This document shows, piece after piece, positions 54,556 to 63,917 of a stretch of 64,000 bases of DNA (position 1 is the first letter of the stretch; every line of letters starts with the position of its first letter). Position numbers and translations under genes: made by a program. The stretch is from positions 1,773,501-1,837,500 of the forward strand of contig NZ_CP011805.1 in the NCBI RefSeq assembly GCF_001028625.1, read 5' to 3'. The notes below the pieces were generated by a model. That model ran no database searches and was not told where the DNA came from. It saw only the letters and a list, made by a program, of their open reading frames with translations. This stretch comes from Pelagerythrobacter marensis. GTDB taxonomy: Bacteria > Pseudomonadota > Alphaproteobacteria > Sphingomonadales > Sphingomonadaceae.

Positions 54556-54936
54556 CTATTTCGCGATCATCCGCCCCAGCGATTCGCCGCCAAAAATGTG
54601 GACGTGGAGGTGCGGAACTTCCTGCCCGCCGTGCTGGCCCAGGTTGGCGAGCAGGCGATAACCCGGCTCCACCAGCCCCTTGTCCCGCGCGACTTTGCCC
54701 ACCGCGCGCACGAATCCGGCGATTTCGGCGTCGCTGGCCGTGGTGCTGAAATCATCCCAGCTTACATATTTGCCCTTGGGGATCACCAGCGTGTGGATCG
54801 CCGCCTGCGGATTGATATCCTCGAAGGCATAGGCCCATTCGTCCTCGTACACTTTGGTAGAGGGGATTTCGCCGCGCAGGATCTTCGCGAAGATATTCTC
54901 GTCATCGTAAGGCTGGGTCGCGTCGATCGGCATCAT
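54556..54936 (-). CDS. HIT-family nucleoside phosphoramidase (HINT-like)
   Basis: 126 residues with the histidine triad HLHVHIF (about 109-115) and IFAKILRGEIPSTKVYEDEW near the start. Length fits bacterial HinT. HINT proteins hydrolyse purine nucleoside phosphoramidates. The start overlaps the hisE stop by 4 nt. Confidence 0.92.
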   Translation of the reverse strand: MMPIDATQPYDDENIFAKILRGEIPSTKVYEDEWAYAFEDINPQAAIHTLVIPKGKYVSWDDFSTTASDAEIAGFVRAVGKVARDKGLVEPGYRLLANLGQHGGQEVPHLHVHIFGGESLGRMIAK

Positions 54937-55259
54937 TCGCTCCTGGAAGCTTTTTCGTCGAGGCCCGAAACGCCTTCGCGCCGGTCGAGTTCGGCAAACA
55001 CGTCGGCAAGCGCGATCTCGCGCGCGGAAAGCAGGACCATCAGGTGGAACAGGACATCGGCCGCCTCCCCCACCAGCTCCTCCCGCGATCCGGACAGGGC
55101 GGCGACGGCGGCTTCCACCGCTTCCTCGCCCACCTTGCGCGCGATGACGGGCAGGCCGCGATCGTGCAGCCGGGCGACATAGCTGGTGTCGGGGTCGGCA
55201 TCGCGCCGCTGCGCGATCGTGTGTTCGAGACGGGCCAGTGCATCCATGCGGTCATGCAA
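54933..55259 (-). CDS. hisE: Phosphoribosyl-ATP pyrophosphatase
   Basis: 108 residues from 55259 (an in-frame ATG at 55247 is also possible). MazG-like helical fold with the metal-binding KVGEEAVEAAVAAL (about 42-55) and GEAADVLFHLMVLL (about 63-76). HisE removes pyrophosphate from PR-ATP in histidine synthesis. In many alphaproteobacteria hisE sits at the end of a his operon; here it is with a HIT gene and no other his genes are visible. Confidence 0.92.
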   Translation of the reverse strand: MHDRMDALARLEHTIAQRRDADPDTSYVARLHDRGLPVIARKVGEEAVEAAVAALSGSREELVGEAADVLFHLMVLLSAREIALADVFAELDRREGVSGLDEKASRSE

Positions 55260-55280
55260 TGCGGATGGCCGGGCGCGCGG

Positions 55281-55826
55281 TCAATCCCGATATGCAGCCA
55301 CTCTGGCAACGCCGTGCCGCTTGCGGCCGCCAGTACGGCCGGGGCCCATCGCCACGGCATCCTCGGACAAGTCATCGAGCAGGTCGGCCAGCCTGCGGTC
55401 GTGGACTTCAGCCTCGGCCTGCGAAAGCTGCAGGGCCGCCGTCGTGCTCGAATCCTTCAACGCGCGGGCAGCGGCACGGGCCGTTTCGGTCGCAGCGAGC
55501 TTCGCCTGCAGCGCCTTGCGCACGGCGCCGACGATCGCGAGGTCGAGCAACGGCCCGTGATCGATCATCTGCGTGTCGCGGTCCGCATCGTCGAGGATGC
55601 CCGCCATCCACAGATTGTCCGGCCCAGAATGCTTGCCGCCGGTCATGAACAGCCGGTCGGCGCACATGCCTGCCACCGAAGCCATTTCGTGGAGAGTCAG
55701 TTGAAGCGCCGAAGACTCCGCGTGCTGCGCCAGTTCCGGAAGACGACGAAAGAGCTGCCGCGCACCGGCAGCCACATCCCACATGCAAAGCTGCAGGAAA
55801 TCGTCGAGATTCTCTGGAGAGGACAT
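55281..55826 (-). CDS. DUF892/YciF-like ferritin-fold protein
   Basis: 181 residues, almost entirely helical. The N-terminal DDFLQLCMWDVAAGARQLFR and RRLPELAQHAESSALQLTLH, and DNLWMAGILDDADRDTQMID, resemble the ferritin-like DUF892 (YciF) family of stress proteins. Several Glu/His/Asp positions expected for a di-metal centre are present, but the pattern is not a perfect match. It is a single gene, with its promoter in the 148-bp gap to the alginate operon. Confidence 0.6.
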   Translation of the reverse strand: MSSPENLDDFLQLCMWDVAAGARQLFRRLPELAQHAESSALQLTLHEMASVAGMCADRLFMTGGKHSGPDNLWMAGILDDADRDTQMIDHGPLLDLAIVGAVRKALQAKLAATETARAAARALKDSSTTAALQLSQAEAEVHDRRLADLLDDLSEDAVAMGPGRTGGRKRHGVARVAAYRD

Positions 55827-55974
55827 GCAGCGTCAAATGCGCTGCCAATCCCGATGTTCCCGGGATCAGGCTATATGCAACATTTATTGCCCTGGCGGAA
55901 ATAACCGCCGCCTGGCAATCTTCGAATATTTCCCTGGATGGCAGATCTGGATCAAAGGCGGGAAATCCTGCGCA

Positions 55975-56877
55975 CTATCCGGCCTGCCGCTGCCCACCCA
56001 CCTGAATTGCACCGAGATGGCCGAGCGTTTCCGCCGCCAGCCGCTGACCCGCCGCGATCGCGCGGTCCCGATCCGCGCCGGTCAGACGGGCGTGAAGGTA
56101 TCCGGCATTGAAGGCATCGCCCGCTCCGCTGGAATCGACCACGCTGACAGGTTCGACCGGGAAGCCGGCCGTTTGCCCGTCCATTGAATGATAGCATCCC
56201 CTTTCACCGGCCTTGACGATCACTTCGGGGCAACCGGCATCGTGCCATCGTGCGGCGATCCCCGTCTCCGGGATATCGTCGGCAAACAGCTGATGTTCAT
56301 CGACATTGGTCGGCAGGCCCAGCGTGGCCGCACCCGCGGCAGCCAGCGATACCGCCTGCGCCTGCGCCGCGTCGGGCCACAGGCGCAGGCGATAGTTGCT
56401 GTCGTAAGCGACCGCCCGCCCCGCCGCCTTGCGCGTGCGGGCGAGATCCAGCAGCATCCGCTGCCCGGAATCGCCCACCACCGCGAGCGAAATGAGGCTG
56501 AAATAGACCAGATCGCACGTCTGGGCCTGTTCCAGCGTAGCGGCCATTGCAGGCAGGGCGAACATCTCGCGCGCGGCGCTGTGATCGCGCCAGTAAAGGA
56601 AGCTCCGCTCCCCCGCCTGGTCGAGATGGATTGCATAGATGCCGGGCGAACGGTCGGGATGGCGATGGACGTGGGTGACGTCGATCCCCTCGTCCTGCCA
56701 GGCGCGAACCAGCGCATCGCTGATCGGGTCGGTCCCGACCGCGGTGACATAGGCCACATCGAGCCCCCGCCGGGCCATGTGGATTGCGGTGTTCAGCGTA
56801 TCCCCGCCATACCGCAATCCGGCCCCCCCGAGGCTGTGATACTCCAGCATCGCCTCGCCGAAGATGAAGATCTTCAT
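55975..56877 (-). CDS. kdgK: 2-keto-3-deoxygluconate kinase (PfkB family)
   Basis: 300 residues. PfkB signatures: RYGGDTLNTAIHMARRGLDV (about 22-41) and the C-terminal VDSSGAGDAFNAGY with catalytic Asp254. KdgK phosphorylates 2-keto-3-deoxygluconate (KDG) to KDPG. It is the last gene of the alginate operon, 26 nt after the DEH reductase gene, so KDG from alginate monomers is the probable substrate. Confidence 0.9.
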   Translation of the reverse strand: MKIFIFGEAMLEYHSLGGAGLRYGGDTLNTAIHMARRGLDVAYVTAVGTDPISDALVRAWQDEGIDVTHVHRHPDRSPGIYAIHLDQAGERSFLYWRDHSAAREMFALPAMAATLEQAQTCDLVYFSLISLAVVGDSGQRMLLDLARTRKAAGRAVAYDSNYRLRLWPDAAQAQAVSLAAAGAATLGLPTNVDEHQLFADDIPETGIAARWHDAGCPEVIVKAGERGCYHSMDGQTAGFPVEPVSVVDSSGAGDAFNAGYLHARLTGADRDRAIAAGQRLAAETLGHLGAIQVGGQRQAG

Positions 56878-56903
56878 CCCGTCCGTTTCCCCCGGCTTCC
56901 CCG

Positions 56904-57659
56904 TCAGGAGAAGAACGTGCCGCCGTTGATGTCGATGTTCGCCCCGGTGACGAAGGCGGCTTCTTCACTGGCGAGCCAGGCGACCGTGGTGGCGACTTCT
57001 TCCGAATTGCCCTGCCGGCGCAGCGGCGTCGCAGCGGCGACGTTCTTGCGCACTTCATCCTTGGTGAAGGTATCGTGGAACGTGGTCGCGATCATGCCCG
57101 GGCACAGAGCGTTGACGCGAATGCCCTTGGGCCCCAGTTCCTTCGCCATGGCACGGGTGAAGGTCATAACCGCGCCCTTGGACGTGGCATAGGCGCAGGC
57201 GCCCGGCCCGCCGCCGTCGCGCCCCGCCTGCGAAGCGAAGTTCACGATGGCCGAACCTTCGGGCATATGCGGCACCGCCGCCTTGGTGACGAGGAAGGCC
57301 GAAGTCGCATTGAGCTGCATGACGTGGTTGAAGAACGCTTCGTCCATCGCGTCGAGCGGGCGCCGTTCGACCATGCCGCCGGCAACGTTGACCACGATGT
57401 CGACTGCGTTGCCGAAGGCTTCGCGGGTTTCCGCGACCAGCCGCTCGACATCGTCCGCGACAGTGACGTCGGCACGCACTTTCACCGCCTCGCCGCCCGC
57501 CTGGCGGATCGCATCGACCACCGCATCGGCAGCGCTTTCGTCCGAACGGTAGTTGACCGCCACTTTCGCCCCGCATTTCGCGAGTTCGACTGCCACCGCC
57601 GCGCCGATGTCGCGGCTCGCGCCGGTAACGATGGCAACCTTGTTGGTAAGATCCGTCAT
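56904..57659 (-). CDS. SDR-family reductase, probably DEH reductase of alginate catabolism
   Basis: 251 residues. Rossmann motif TGASRDIG (12-19), NVAGG (91-95) and the catalytic triad S143, Y157, K161. In alginate loci an SDR of this type reduces 4-deoxy-L-erythro-5-hexoseulose uronate (DEH) to KDG. The operon position between the uronate transporter and kdgK fits exactly. An alternative sugar-acid dehydrogenase role cannot be excluded from sequence alone. Confidence 0.83.
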   Translation of the reverse strand: MTDLTNKVAIVTGASRDIGAAVAVELAKCGAKVAVNYRSDESAADAVVDAIRQAGGEAVKVRADVTVADDVERLVAETREAFGNAVDIVVNVAGGMVERRPLDAMDEAFFNHVMQLNATSAFLVTKAAVPHMPEGSAIVNFASQAGRDGGGPGACAYATSKGAVMTFTRAMAKELGPKGIRVNALCPGMIATTFHDTFTKDEVRKNVAAATPLRRQGNSEEVATTVAWLASEEAAFVTGANIDINGGTFFS

Positions 57660-57674
57660 GTGTTGATTAGCCTT

Positions 57675-58973
57675 TCACGAAGGGGTCGTGGCGCTCGGCC
57701 GACCCGGGTTTGCATTGAGGGGTTTGATCCGCGGGCACAGGATGAACACCGATGCCACGGTAAGGATCGCCAGCGCTGCGCCGACCGCGAATGCGGGGGC
57801 GTAGCTGTCGACAGTGATGATCGGGATCAGGAAGTTGAGCCCGACGACCGCCAGCTTGGCCGCCGTTCCGGCAAAACCGGCCAGCGTGCCGACCGACTTG
57901 CCGCTGTAGAAATCGCTCGGCAGCGTCTGGATATTGCCGACCGCCGTCTGGAACCCGAACAGGATCGCCGCCATCAGCAGCACGGCGACCAGCGGCGTCG
58001 CAGCCTGGATCGTCAGCAGCAGCGAAACGAGCATGATCGCCCCGCCCAGCGCAATCACGCCCTTGCGGGTGCGATTGACCGTCCAGCCGGCCTTGATCCG
58101 GTTCTGGGCCAGGATGCCCCCGAACCATGCCCCGAACATCGCGCCGACATAGGGGACCCAGGCGTAGAGCCCGATCTCGGCCACGCCGAAGCCGTATGTT
58201 TCAGACAGATAGAGCGGCAGCCAGGCAACAAAGAGCCACCAGATCGGATCGAGGAAGAAGGAGGCGAGGATTACGCCCCAGCTTTCCTTGCGCGAGAGGA
58301 TTTGCCCGGTCGAAGGCGCATAGGTGGCGACTTCATTGGTTTCCAGATCGCGCTGTCCGGTCAGGATATAGTCGCGCTCTTCCGCGCTCAGCCACGGATG
58401 GCTGTCCGGCCCGCTCTTGTACACGATCAACCAGGGGACCAGCCACAGGAAGCCGAGCGCGCCGATGGCGATGAAGGTCGCCTGCCACGATTCGAGGAAG
58501 ACGAAGAGATAGGCGACGACCGGGGCCGATACGATCCCGCCGATCGCGGCGCCCGAATTGAAGATGCCCTGCGCCAGTGCGCGCTCGCGGATCGGGAACC
58601 ATTCGGCATTGGCCTTGGTCGCGCCGGGCCAGTTGCCGGCTTCAGACACGCCCAGCAGCGCGCGGAACAGCGCGAAGCTGAACAGGCCGCGGGCGAAGGC
58701 GTGCAGGACCGTCGCCGCCGACCAGACGACGATCGACAGGACGAAACCCAGCCGGGTGCCGACCCAGTCGAAGATCTTGCCGAACAGCGTCTGGCCGAAG
58801 GCGTAGGCGAACGTGAAGACGTTGAGGATGATCGCATAGTCGAGCTTGCTCATCCCCAGGTCCTGCGAGATCTCGGGCCAGAGCAGGCCGAGCGCACCGC
58901 GGTCGATGTAATTGATCACGGTGGCCACGGCGACGAGCGCGACGATGGTCCAGCGAAAGCGATTGCGAAGCAT
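57675..58973 (-). CDS. MFS transporter, anion:cation symporter type (uronate uptake)
   Basis: 432 residues with about twelve membrane helices. The start MLRNRFRWTIVALVAVATVI and the segment INYIDRGALGLLWPEISQDL, plus GEAGNWPGATKANAEWFP-like loops (VSEAGNWPGATKANAEWFPI), are hallmarks of ExuT/ACS-family sugar-acid carriers. It lies 2 nt after the KdgF-like gene. It should import unsaturated alginate monomer or DEH across the inner membrane with protons. Confidence 0.9.
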   Translation of the reverse strand: MLRNRFRWTIVALVAVATVINYIDRGALGLLWPEISQDLGMSKLDYAIILNVFTFAYAFGQTLFGKIFDWVGTRLGFVLSIVVWSAATVLHAFARGLFSFALFRALLGVSEAGNWPGATKANAEWFPIRERALAQGIFNSGAAIGGIVSAPVVAYLFVFLESWQATFIAIGALGFLWLVPWLIVYKSGPDSHPWLSAEERDYILTGQRDLETNEVATYAPSTGQILSRKESWGVILASFFLDPIWWLFVAWLPLYLSETYGFGVAEIGLYAWVPYVGAMFGAWFGGILAQNRIKAGWTVNRTRKGVIALGGAIMLVSLLLTIQAATPLVAVLLMAAILFGFQTAVGNIQTLPSDFYSGKSVGTLAGFAGTAAKLAVVGLNFLIPIITVDSYAPAFAVGAALAILTVASVFILCPRIKPLNANPGRPSATTPS

Positions 58974-58975
58974 GG

Positions 58976-59338
58976 TCAGCCCTCCTCGCCCAGGAAATCG
59001 GCACGCGCCGGGTTGAAGGTGTCGAGCAGGCAGCCCGCTTCGAGGCAGAGAGCCCCGTGGTCGAGGAACGGCGCGACGTAGAACGCATCGCCCGCCTCCA
59101 GCTCGCGCTCATCCCCGTCGATGGTGACACGGAAGCGGCCGCTTTCGACGTAGGACGACTGGCTATGGGGGTGCGAATGGATGTGGCCGATCGCGCCTTC
59201 CTCGAACCAGACGCGGCAGACCATCAAATCGGGACCGTAGCCGAGCATCTGACGGCGAATGCCGGGATCGACCTCGTCGATCCTCTCTTCCGCAGCGCGG
59301 GTAAACGCCGCCGAACTGCGCTGAATATCCTGGTGCAT
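58976..59338 (-). CDS. kdgF: KdgF-like cupin for unsaturated uronate conversion
   Basis: 120 residues from the ATG at 59338, with GAGGG 7 nt upstream; a longer frame to 59353 would overlap PL17 further. One cupin barrel with metal-binding HSHPHSQ (54-60) and a later His in APFLDHGA (about 94). KdgF accelerates conversion of 4,5-unsaturated uronates to their linear keto forms in pectin and alginate breakdown. It sits between the monomer-releasing lyase and the transporter. Confidence 0.85.
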   Translation of the reverse strand: MHQDIQRSSAAFTRAAEERIDEVDPGIRRQMLGYGPDLMVCRVWFEEGAIGHIHSHPHSQSSYVESGRFRVTIDGDERELEAGDAFYVAPFLDHGALCLEAGCLLDTFNPARADFLGEEG

Positions 59339-59339
59339 T

Positions 59340-61544
59340 TCAGTTCCCTCCACGCCCGATCTCTACGATCGCGGCGAAACCCGTCCACGCGAGCTGCTGC
59401 CCGTCGATTGTCGCCCGGTGCCGTGCGGCCGGATCGGCATCGTGCGACACCGCCAGGGCGACCTGCCCGCCGTCTTTCAGCGTCAGGACCACGATGTCCT
59501 TCCCGCCCTGTCGGTGATGGCGCATGGCGGCGACGCGGCTGCGGCTGGCGACCGTCTGTTCCGCCGCGCCATCGTAGCGCCCGTGGCTTTCCAGCAGGGT
59601 GGCGAAGGTCGTCCCGCCCGCACCTTCGCGGCGCAGCAGGATCAGCGGTTCGCGCCGCAAGTTGAATTCGGGGTCGTTGGCCCCGACCTGGCCCAGGATC
59701 GCCTGGGTCGCGCCGTCTGTGGCGAAACGATAAGTGTAGAAACGCCCGTCGAGCAGCCAGGTCAGCGCCCCGTCGCCCGCGTCGGGCCGGCCGGTCGCAT
59801 CGACCCAGACATGCTGATACCCGTGATCTTCCCCCAGCACCGGGCGCGCGGCGACGTGGCTTTCGACCGGGAAGCCCAGTTCGATCACCGCGCCCTGGTA
59901 ATGGAGCGGCAGATCGTAGGAATGCGGCGCATCGCTTTCTGCCGTGACGAGATCGAACACCACCGGGCTTTCCAGCCCCGGCACATCGGCCATCACCAGC
60001 GTGCGGACGATCCCCACCCCCGTATAGGCGCCATCGACGCGCGCGCTGGTAACCTGCAGGCCGGGTTCGTCCGAGAAATGGAGCTGTTCGGGCGCGACCG
60101 CGCTGGCCGGTTTGACCTTGCCGTCGAAGTGGCTGCGCCGGTCGACCACCAGCGCATTGTGCGCGACGGTCTGCTTGGCCCAGGTCTCGTTCTCGGGCAG
60201 GTAGCGCCCGCCCTGCTTGGCCTCGATATTGAGGAACCGCGCCGCGCCGTAATCGCGCACGATCTCGTGCCCGTTGTCGTAAAGCTGCCAGCTGAGCTTG
60301 TCGAAATGGCCGTGGCCCATGCCTTGCGACGAATTCTTCGCCACCAGCGCGGTGTGCCGCGGCCCCTCGCCTTCGCGCAGGATCGCAACCGCGCCCTGTT
60401 CGCCCTGCGGCCCGTCGCGCAGCAGCATGGAGCGGAACGGAAACGGCTCCGCCCGGCCGGCGGCCAGATCGGCCGCGACCAACTGACCCGCCGGGGTCAG
60501 GACCGTGCGATCCTGCATCTGTGCGATCGACAGCAGGGCCGGATCGCGGGTCTGGGCATAGGCGATGGCAATGCCGTGGTAGAGTTCCTCGGTCCGCAGG
60601 CTCTTGTCCTTCATCGCATCGTTGAAGGGGAAGAAGTAGCCGCCGTAAGTAAGCTGGACCGTGGTGCGCAGCGCCTTCAGCAGAATGCCGTCGCGATGTT
60701 CGAAGATGCGGCGATCGGGGTCGTTGCGCGCGATCGCGTCGGCAAAGACCATGAACGGCATCAGGGCGTAACGCTGATAATACGGGCCTTCGGCATAATA
60801 TCCGTCGGGCGAGAACAACAGCTCGGTCTGGCGCAGGAACCCGGCTTCGCCGCTCTTGTCCGATCCCAGCAGCGCGCGGTCTACCATGTCCCGGTCGCCC
60901 AGCAGGTACCCGGTCATCCCGACCCCGGCGGTCGCCCAGGTCGCGTGGTTGTGGATCCGGTCGAACGTGCTTTGCGATTCGACCGAAAGGAAATGCGCAG
61001 CGGGGCGAAATACCCGGCTGTCGATCCGCTCGCGGTCGGCGGCGGTCAGCGTGTCGCGGATCTCGGCATAGCCCTGCACTGCGTGGACCAGCCAGACCGC
61101 ATCGTTGAGCACCTGCCAGAACAGGCGGCCCGAATACTGGTTACTGCGCGCCGGATGCTCGCCGAGCGTGGGGTAGAGATCGGCATAGGCCAGCAGCATT
61201 TCGCGCACATAGTCCGCGTAGGGCCGATCCCCCGTGATGCGGTAAAGCTGCCCGGCCAGCAGGATCGCGCGATAATTGCGCTTGTGCTGTTCGTGGGTGT
61301 AGCCGCCGCCCGGATCGCGCGGCTGGGGCACGACCACGCCGGCTTCCATCATCTCGCCGACAAAGGCGCGCGCGCGCGCAAATTCGTCGGCATAGAGGGG
61401 CGGCATATTTTCACCGACCGGGCTGGCTTCGGCAGCGGCCTGCGCATGCAGCGGCGCACCGGATGCGGTCAGCGCCAGCGCGAGCGCCAGTGCGGAGACA
61501 GGGGCAGTCGCCAGCGAAGCGGCGCGGCGCAACAGGCGGCTCAC
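59340..61544 (-). CDS. PL17 oligoalginate lyase
   Basis: 734 residues from a GTG at 61544 that overlaps the PL6 stop as GTGA. Signal peptide to about 35. An N-terminal alpha/alpha-barrel (alginate_lyase) and a C-terminal heparinase II/III-like beta-sheet domain. Catalytic residues N199-H200 in RIHNHATW and Y256 in GPYYQRYA correspond to those of characterised PL17 enzymes such as Alg17C. This enzyme releases unsaturated monomers from alginate oligomers exolytically in the periplasm. Confidence 0.93.
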   Translation of the reverse strand: MSRLLRRAASLATAPVSALALALALTASGAPLHAQAAAEASPVGENMPPLYADEFARARAFVGEMMEAGVVVPQPRDPGGGYTHEQHKRNYRAILLAGQLYRITGDRPYADYVREMLLAYADLYPTLGEHPARSNQYSGRLFWQVLNDAVWLVHAVQGYAEIRDTLTAADRERIDSRVFRPAAHFLSVESQSTFDRIHNHATWATAGVGMTGYLLGDRDMVDRALLGSDKSGEAGFLRQTELLFSPDGYYAEGPYYQRYALMPFMVFADAIARNDPDRRIFEHRDGILLKALRTTVQLTYGGYFFPFNDAMKDKSLRTEELYHGIAIAYAQTRDPALLSIAQMQDRTVLTPAGQLVAADLAAGRAEPFPFRSMLLRDGPQGEQGAVAILREGEGPRHTALVAKNSSQGMGHGHFDKLSWQLYDNGHEIVRDYGAARFLNIEAKQGGRYLPENETWAKQTVAHNALVVDRRSHFDGKVKPASAVAPEQLHFSDEPGLQVTSARVDGAYTGVGIVRTLVMADVPGLESPVVFDLVTAESDAPHSYDLPLHYQGAVIELGFPVESHVAARPVLGEDHGYQHVWVDATGRPDAGDGALTWLLDGRFYTYRFATDGATQAILGQVGANDPEFNLRREPLILLRREGAGGTTFATLLESHGRYDGAAEQTVASRSRVAAMRHHRQGGKDIVVLTLKDGGQVALAVSHDADPAARHRATIDGQQLAWTGFAAIVEIGRGGN

Positions 61545-63811
61545 GGACGCTTCCCTTCGACCGTTTCGTTGTTCTCCAGCTCCACCCGCGGCGCGCCCGG
61601 ATGGACCAGTTCGCGCACGATCGGCTCGGCTGTCCCGACGAAGCGATTGTCGGTTATCGCGGTTTCGGGCGTGCCCACGGTATGCTCGACGATCATCGGG
61701 GCGGAACCATCGAAAGTATTGCGCGCGATCCTGGCCCTCTGCACGCCGTGGAGAAGGATCGAGGCGCGGCTGCCTTCTGCCGCGACGTGGCCAACGTTGG
61801 AAAACGTATTGCCGGCAACAGTGACGAAGGGGCCGAACGTGCTTTCGTCCGTGCCGCCGCGATAGACGGAAGCGACCGGGCCGCCCACGTCGGCGAATGT
61901 ACTGTCGACCATATCGAGATACTCGACGTTATATCGGCCGAAATCGTCGGTTTCCGATTCCGCCGAAACGACCGTTCCGGTGATGTCGGAAAAGGCGCTG
62001 CGCCGAATGGAGACCCGATCGGCCAGCGCGCCCTTGCCGATCACGAACACGCTGAATGACTTGTTGACGACGAGGTTGCGCACCGCGACCCCCTCGAACT
62101 CCACCCGGAAGTTCTTCTGGATCGGAAAGGCGCTCGTGCGAATAACCGCATTGCCGACCGAATCGGGCGCCAGCGAGCCATCGATTTCCAGATCCGTCAG
62201 TTGCAGATTGCCGCCATCCTGCAGTTCCAGCAGCGAAGGCCGGGTGAAACGGATGGTTGCCCCAGCCCCTTCGCCGGATTTCGCGCCGCGGATCGCAAGG
62301 GTCCTGTCGACCGCGATCACGCGATTGGCGATATATTCACCCGGCTCCAGCATCAGGACGTCACCGGACCCGGCCGCCGCGACGGCCTGCCCCAGCGTAT
62401 CCTCGCCCGGCATCACACGGGTGACGACCCCCGAAGCGCCGAAGGCCTCGTCTTCGCCTGGCTTCGGATACCAGTCCACGCCAACATCGGAGAGTGCGAT
62501 CGGCGCAAGATCGCGCGGCGCGCCGACATCGGCCAGGCTGGGATCGACCGGATAGAGCAGCCCGTTCGCGCCCCGCTCCATCTCCGTTGCGACCTTGCGC
62601 AGGCTCGCCGCAGCGCTGTGCACTTTGCCCTCAACAACGGCATTGTCGTCGAACGCGATACCCGAAATATCGGCATCGACCTCGATGAACGTCCCTTCGT
62701 CCAGGCCGCTCAACAGATTGCCGCTGAAGACTGAGTTGATCGGCGGTGCGGAACGTTCCTCATCCGCACCCGCGCCCAGCGTCACGCGCGCGCTGTCGAC
62801 CACCGTGTTGCGCGAAATCCTGGCGTTATCGACCTGGACGTAGCGATTGACCGGCGAGTTCGGGACCCCGTTCATAACGGTCAGCGCGCTCGAAAACCCG
62901 TTCCCGCGCAGCCCTTCCATATAATTGAAACGCACCGTCTGGTTGCGATTGATGACGCGGATACCGCCGGTGTAATCCTTGCCCCCGCCCAGGAAGACGT
63001 TCCGCTCAACCAGCGTATCGTCCCCGTGGCGCAGGGTCAGCGTCCCGCGCGAGCGCAGGAACAGGTTGCCGCGATAGACATTGCCGTTCGACTTGTTGGA
63101 GATGATCTCCACCTCGCCGTCGCACCGGTCGAACACGTTGTTCTCGACGATAGTGCCCGAACGAAACATCGAGTACTTGCTGGTCCCGATACGGATCGTT
63201 TCGCCGCCATTGGACCCCAGAACGGGACGCGGGCCGAAATAATTGTGATCGATCCGATGATCGTTTTCACGATTTTCGGGTGCATCCAGTCGCACCGCCA
63301 GCGTGACGCCCTGATTGGTCTTGCCGACCAGATGGTTGTGATCGAACCGGTTGTTCCGCCCGTAGATCCCGACCCAGTAATCGGATTCGAACCGGTCGGG
63401 CTTGTTGAACCGGTCAATGACGACCTGGGTCACGCGAGCATTGCGCGCGACATCGTCCTTGCTGCGGCGGAAGGAGATGACTTCACCGCGCGGGCTGTAG
63501 CCATCGCGGAAAACCAGGCCGGACACGACGATGTGTTCGCCGCCGATGCGCAGACTGGACTGGCCTGTCAGGAAGACGGCGCCGGGTTCTTCCGCGACCA
63601 CCGAAATGGGTTCCGACGCGGTGCCCTTGCCGGTCACCACCATATCGAAATCGCGCCACTCGCCCTTGGCCAGCACGATAACATCGCCGGCATCGGCCTG
63701 CGATACCGCCTTGGCATATTCCTGCTGGTTTAGAACCTGATAGCGCTCAGCCTTTAGCGGCACCGCCGCGGCCGAAACAATCAGCAGCCCTAGGCCGATT
63801 CGCCCGAACAT
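61541..63811 (-). CDS. PL6 alginate lyase (two-domain, AlyGC-like)
   Basis: 756 residues from the ATG at 63811; three consecutive in-frame ATGs occur (63817, 63814, 63811) and GAGGGG is best spaced for the last. Signal peptide ends at VPLKA. Two right-handed parallel beta-helix domains (about 22-400 and 440-750), as in AlyGC. Catalytic/metal residues of the first domain are E233, E235, K240 and R261, with the same spacing as the known Lys/Arg pair of PL6. It starts alginate breakdown, probably outside the cell or in the periplasm. Confidence 0.93.
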   Translation of the reverse strand: MFGRIGLGLLIVSAAAVPLKAERYQVLNQQEYAKAVSQADAGDVIVLAKGEWRDFDMVVTGKGTASEPISVVAEEPGAVFLTGQSSLRIGGEHIVVSGLVFRDGYSPRGEVISFRRSKDDVARNARVTQVVIDRFNKPDRFESDYWVGIYGRNNRFDHNHLVGKTNQGVTLAVRLDAPENRENDHRIDHNYFGPRPVLGSNGGETIRIGTSKYSMFRSGTIVENNVFDRCDGEVEIISNKSNGNVYRGNLFLRSRGTLTLRHGDDTLVERNVFLGGGKDYTGGIRVINRNQTVRFNYMEGLRGNGFSSALTVMNGVPNSPVNRYVQVDNARISRNTVVDSARVTLGAGADEERSAPPINSVFSGNLLSGLDEGTFIEVDADISGIAFDDNAVVEGKVHSAAASLRKVATEMERGANGLLYPVDPSLADVGAPRDLAPIALSDVGVDWYPKPGEDEAFGASGVVTRVMPGEDTLGQAVAAAGSGDVLMLEPGEYIANRVIAVDRTLAIRGAKSGEGAGATIRFTRPSLLELQDGGNLQLTDLEIDGSLAPDSVGNAVIRTSAFPIQKNFRVEFEGVAVRNLVVNKSFSVFVIGKGALADRVSIRRSAFSDITGTVVSAESETDDFGRYNVEYLDMVDSTFADVGGPVASVYRGGTDESTFGPFVTVAGNTFSNVGHVAAEGSRASILLHGVQRARIARNTFDGSAPMIVEHTVGTPETAITDNRFVGTAEPIVRELVHPGAPRVELENNETVEGKRP

Positions 63812-63843
63812 CATCATCCCCTCGCCCATATTTATTGGGCCCG

Positions 63844-63871
63844 AGTATAGGGGTCATGACGATGCTGTCAA
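63844..63871 (-). promoter_or_regulatory. Sigma-70-like promoter of the alginate operon
   Basis: On the minus strand TTGACA (63871-63866), a 16-bp spacer and TATACT (63849-63844) form a near-consensus promoter 33 bp before the PL6 start codon. A degenerate TTGGTATTAC-type half-site (63903-63912) lies just upstream and could bind a GntR/FadR-type regulator. All six genes downstream are separated by 26 nt or less, so this promoter probably drives them together. Confidence 0.75.
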
Positions 63872-63917
63872 TCAATGTGGCATGTGCAACGGGGAATTTT
63901 CTGTAATACCAATTTGA

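Noticed and set aside
55850..55865. GGAAC on the minus strand upstream of the DUF892-like gene as a general-stress (EcfG) promoter
   Set aside because: No matching GTT -10 element at the right distance.
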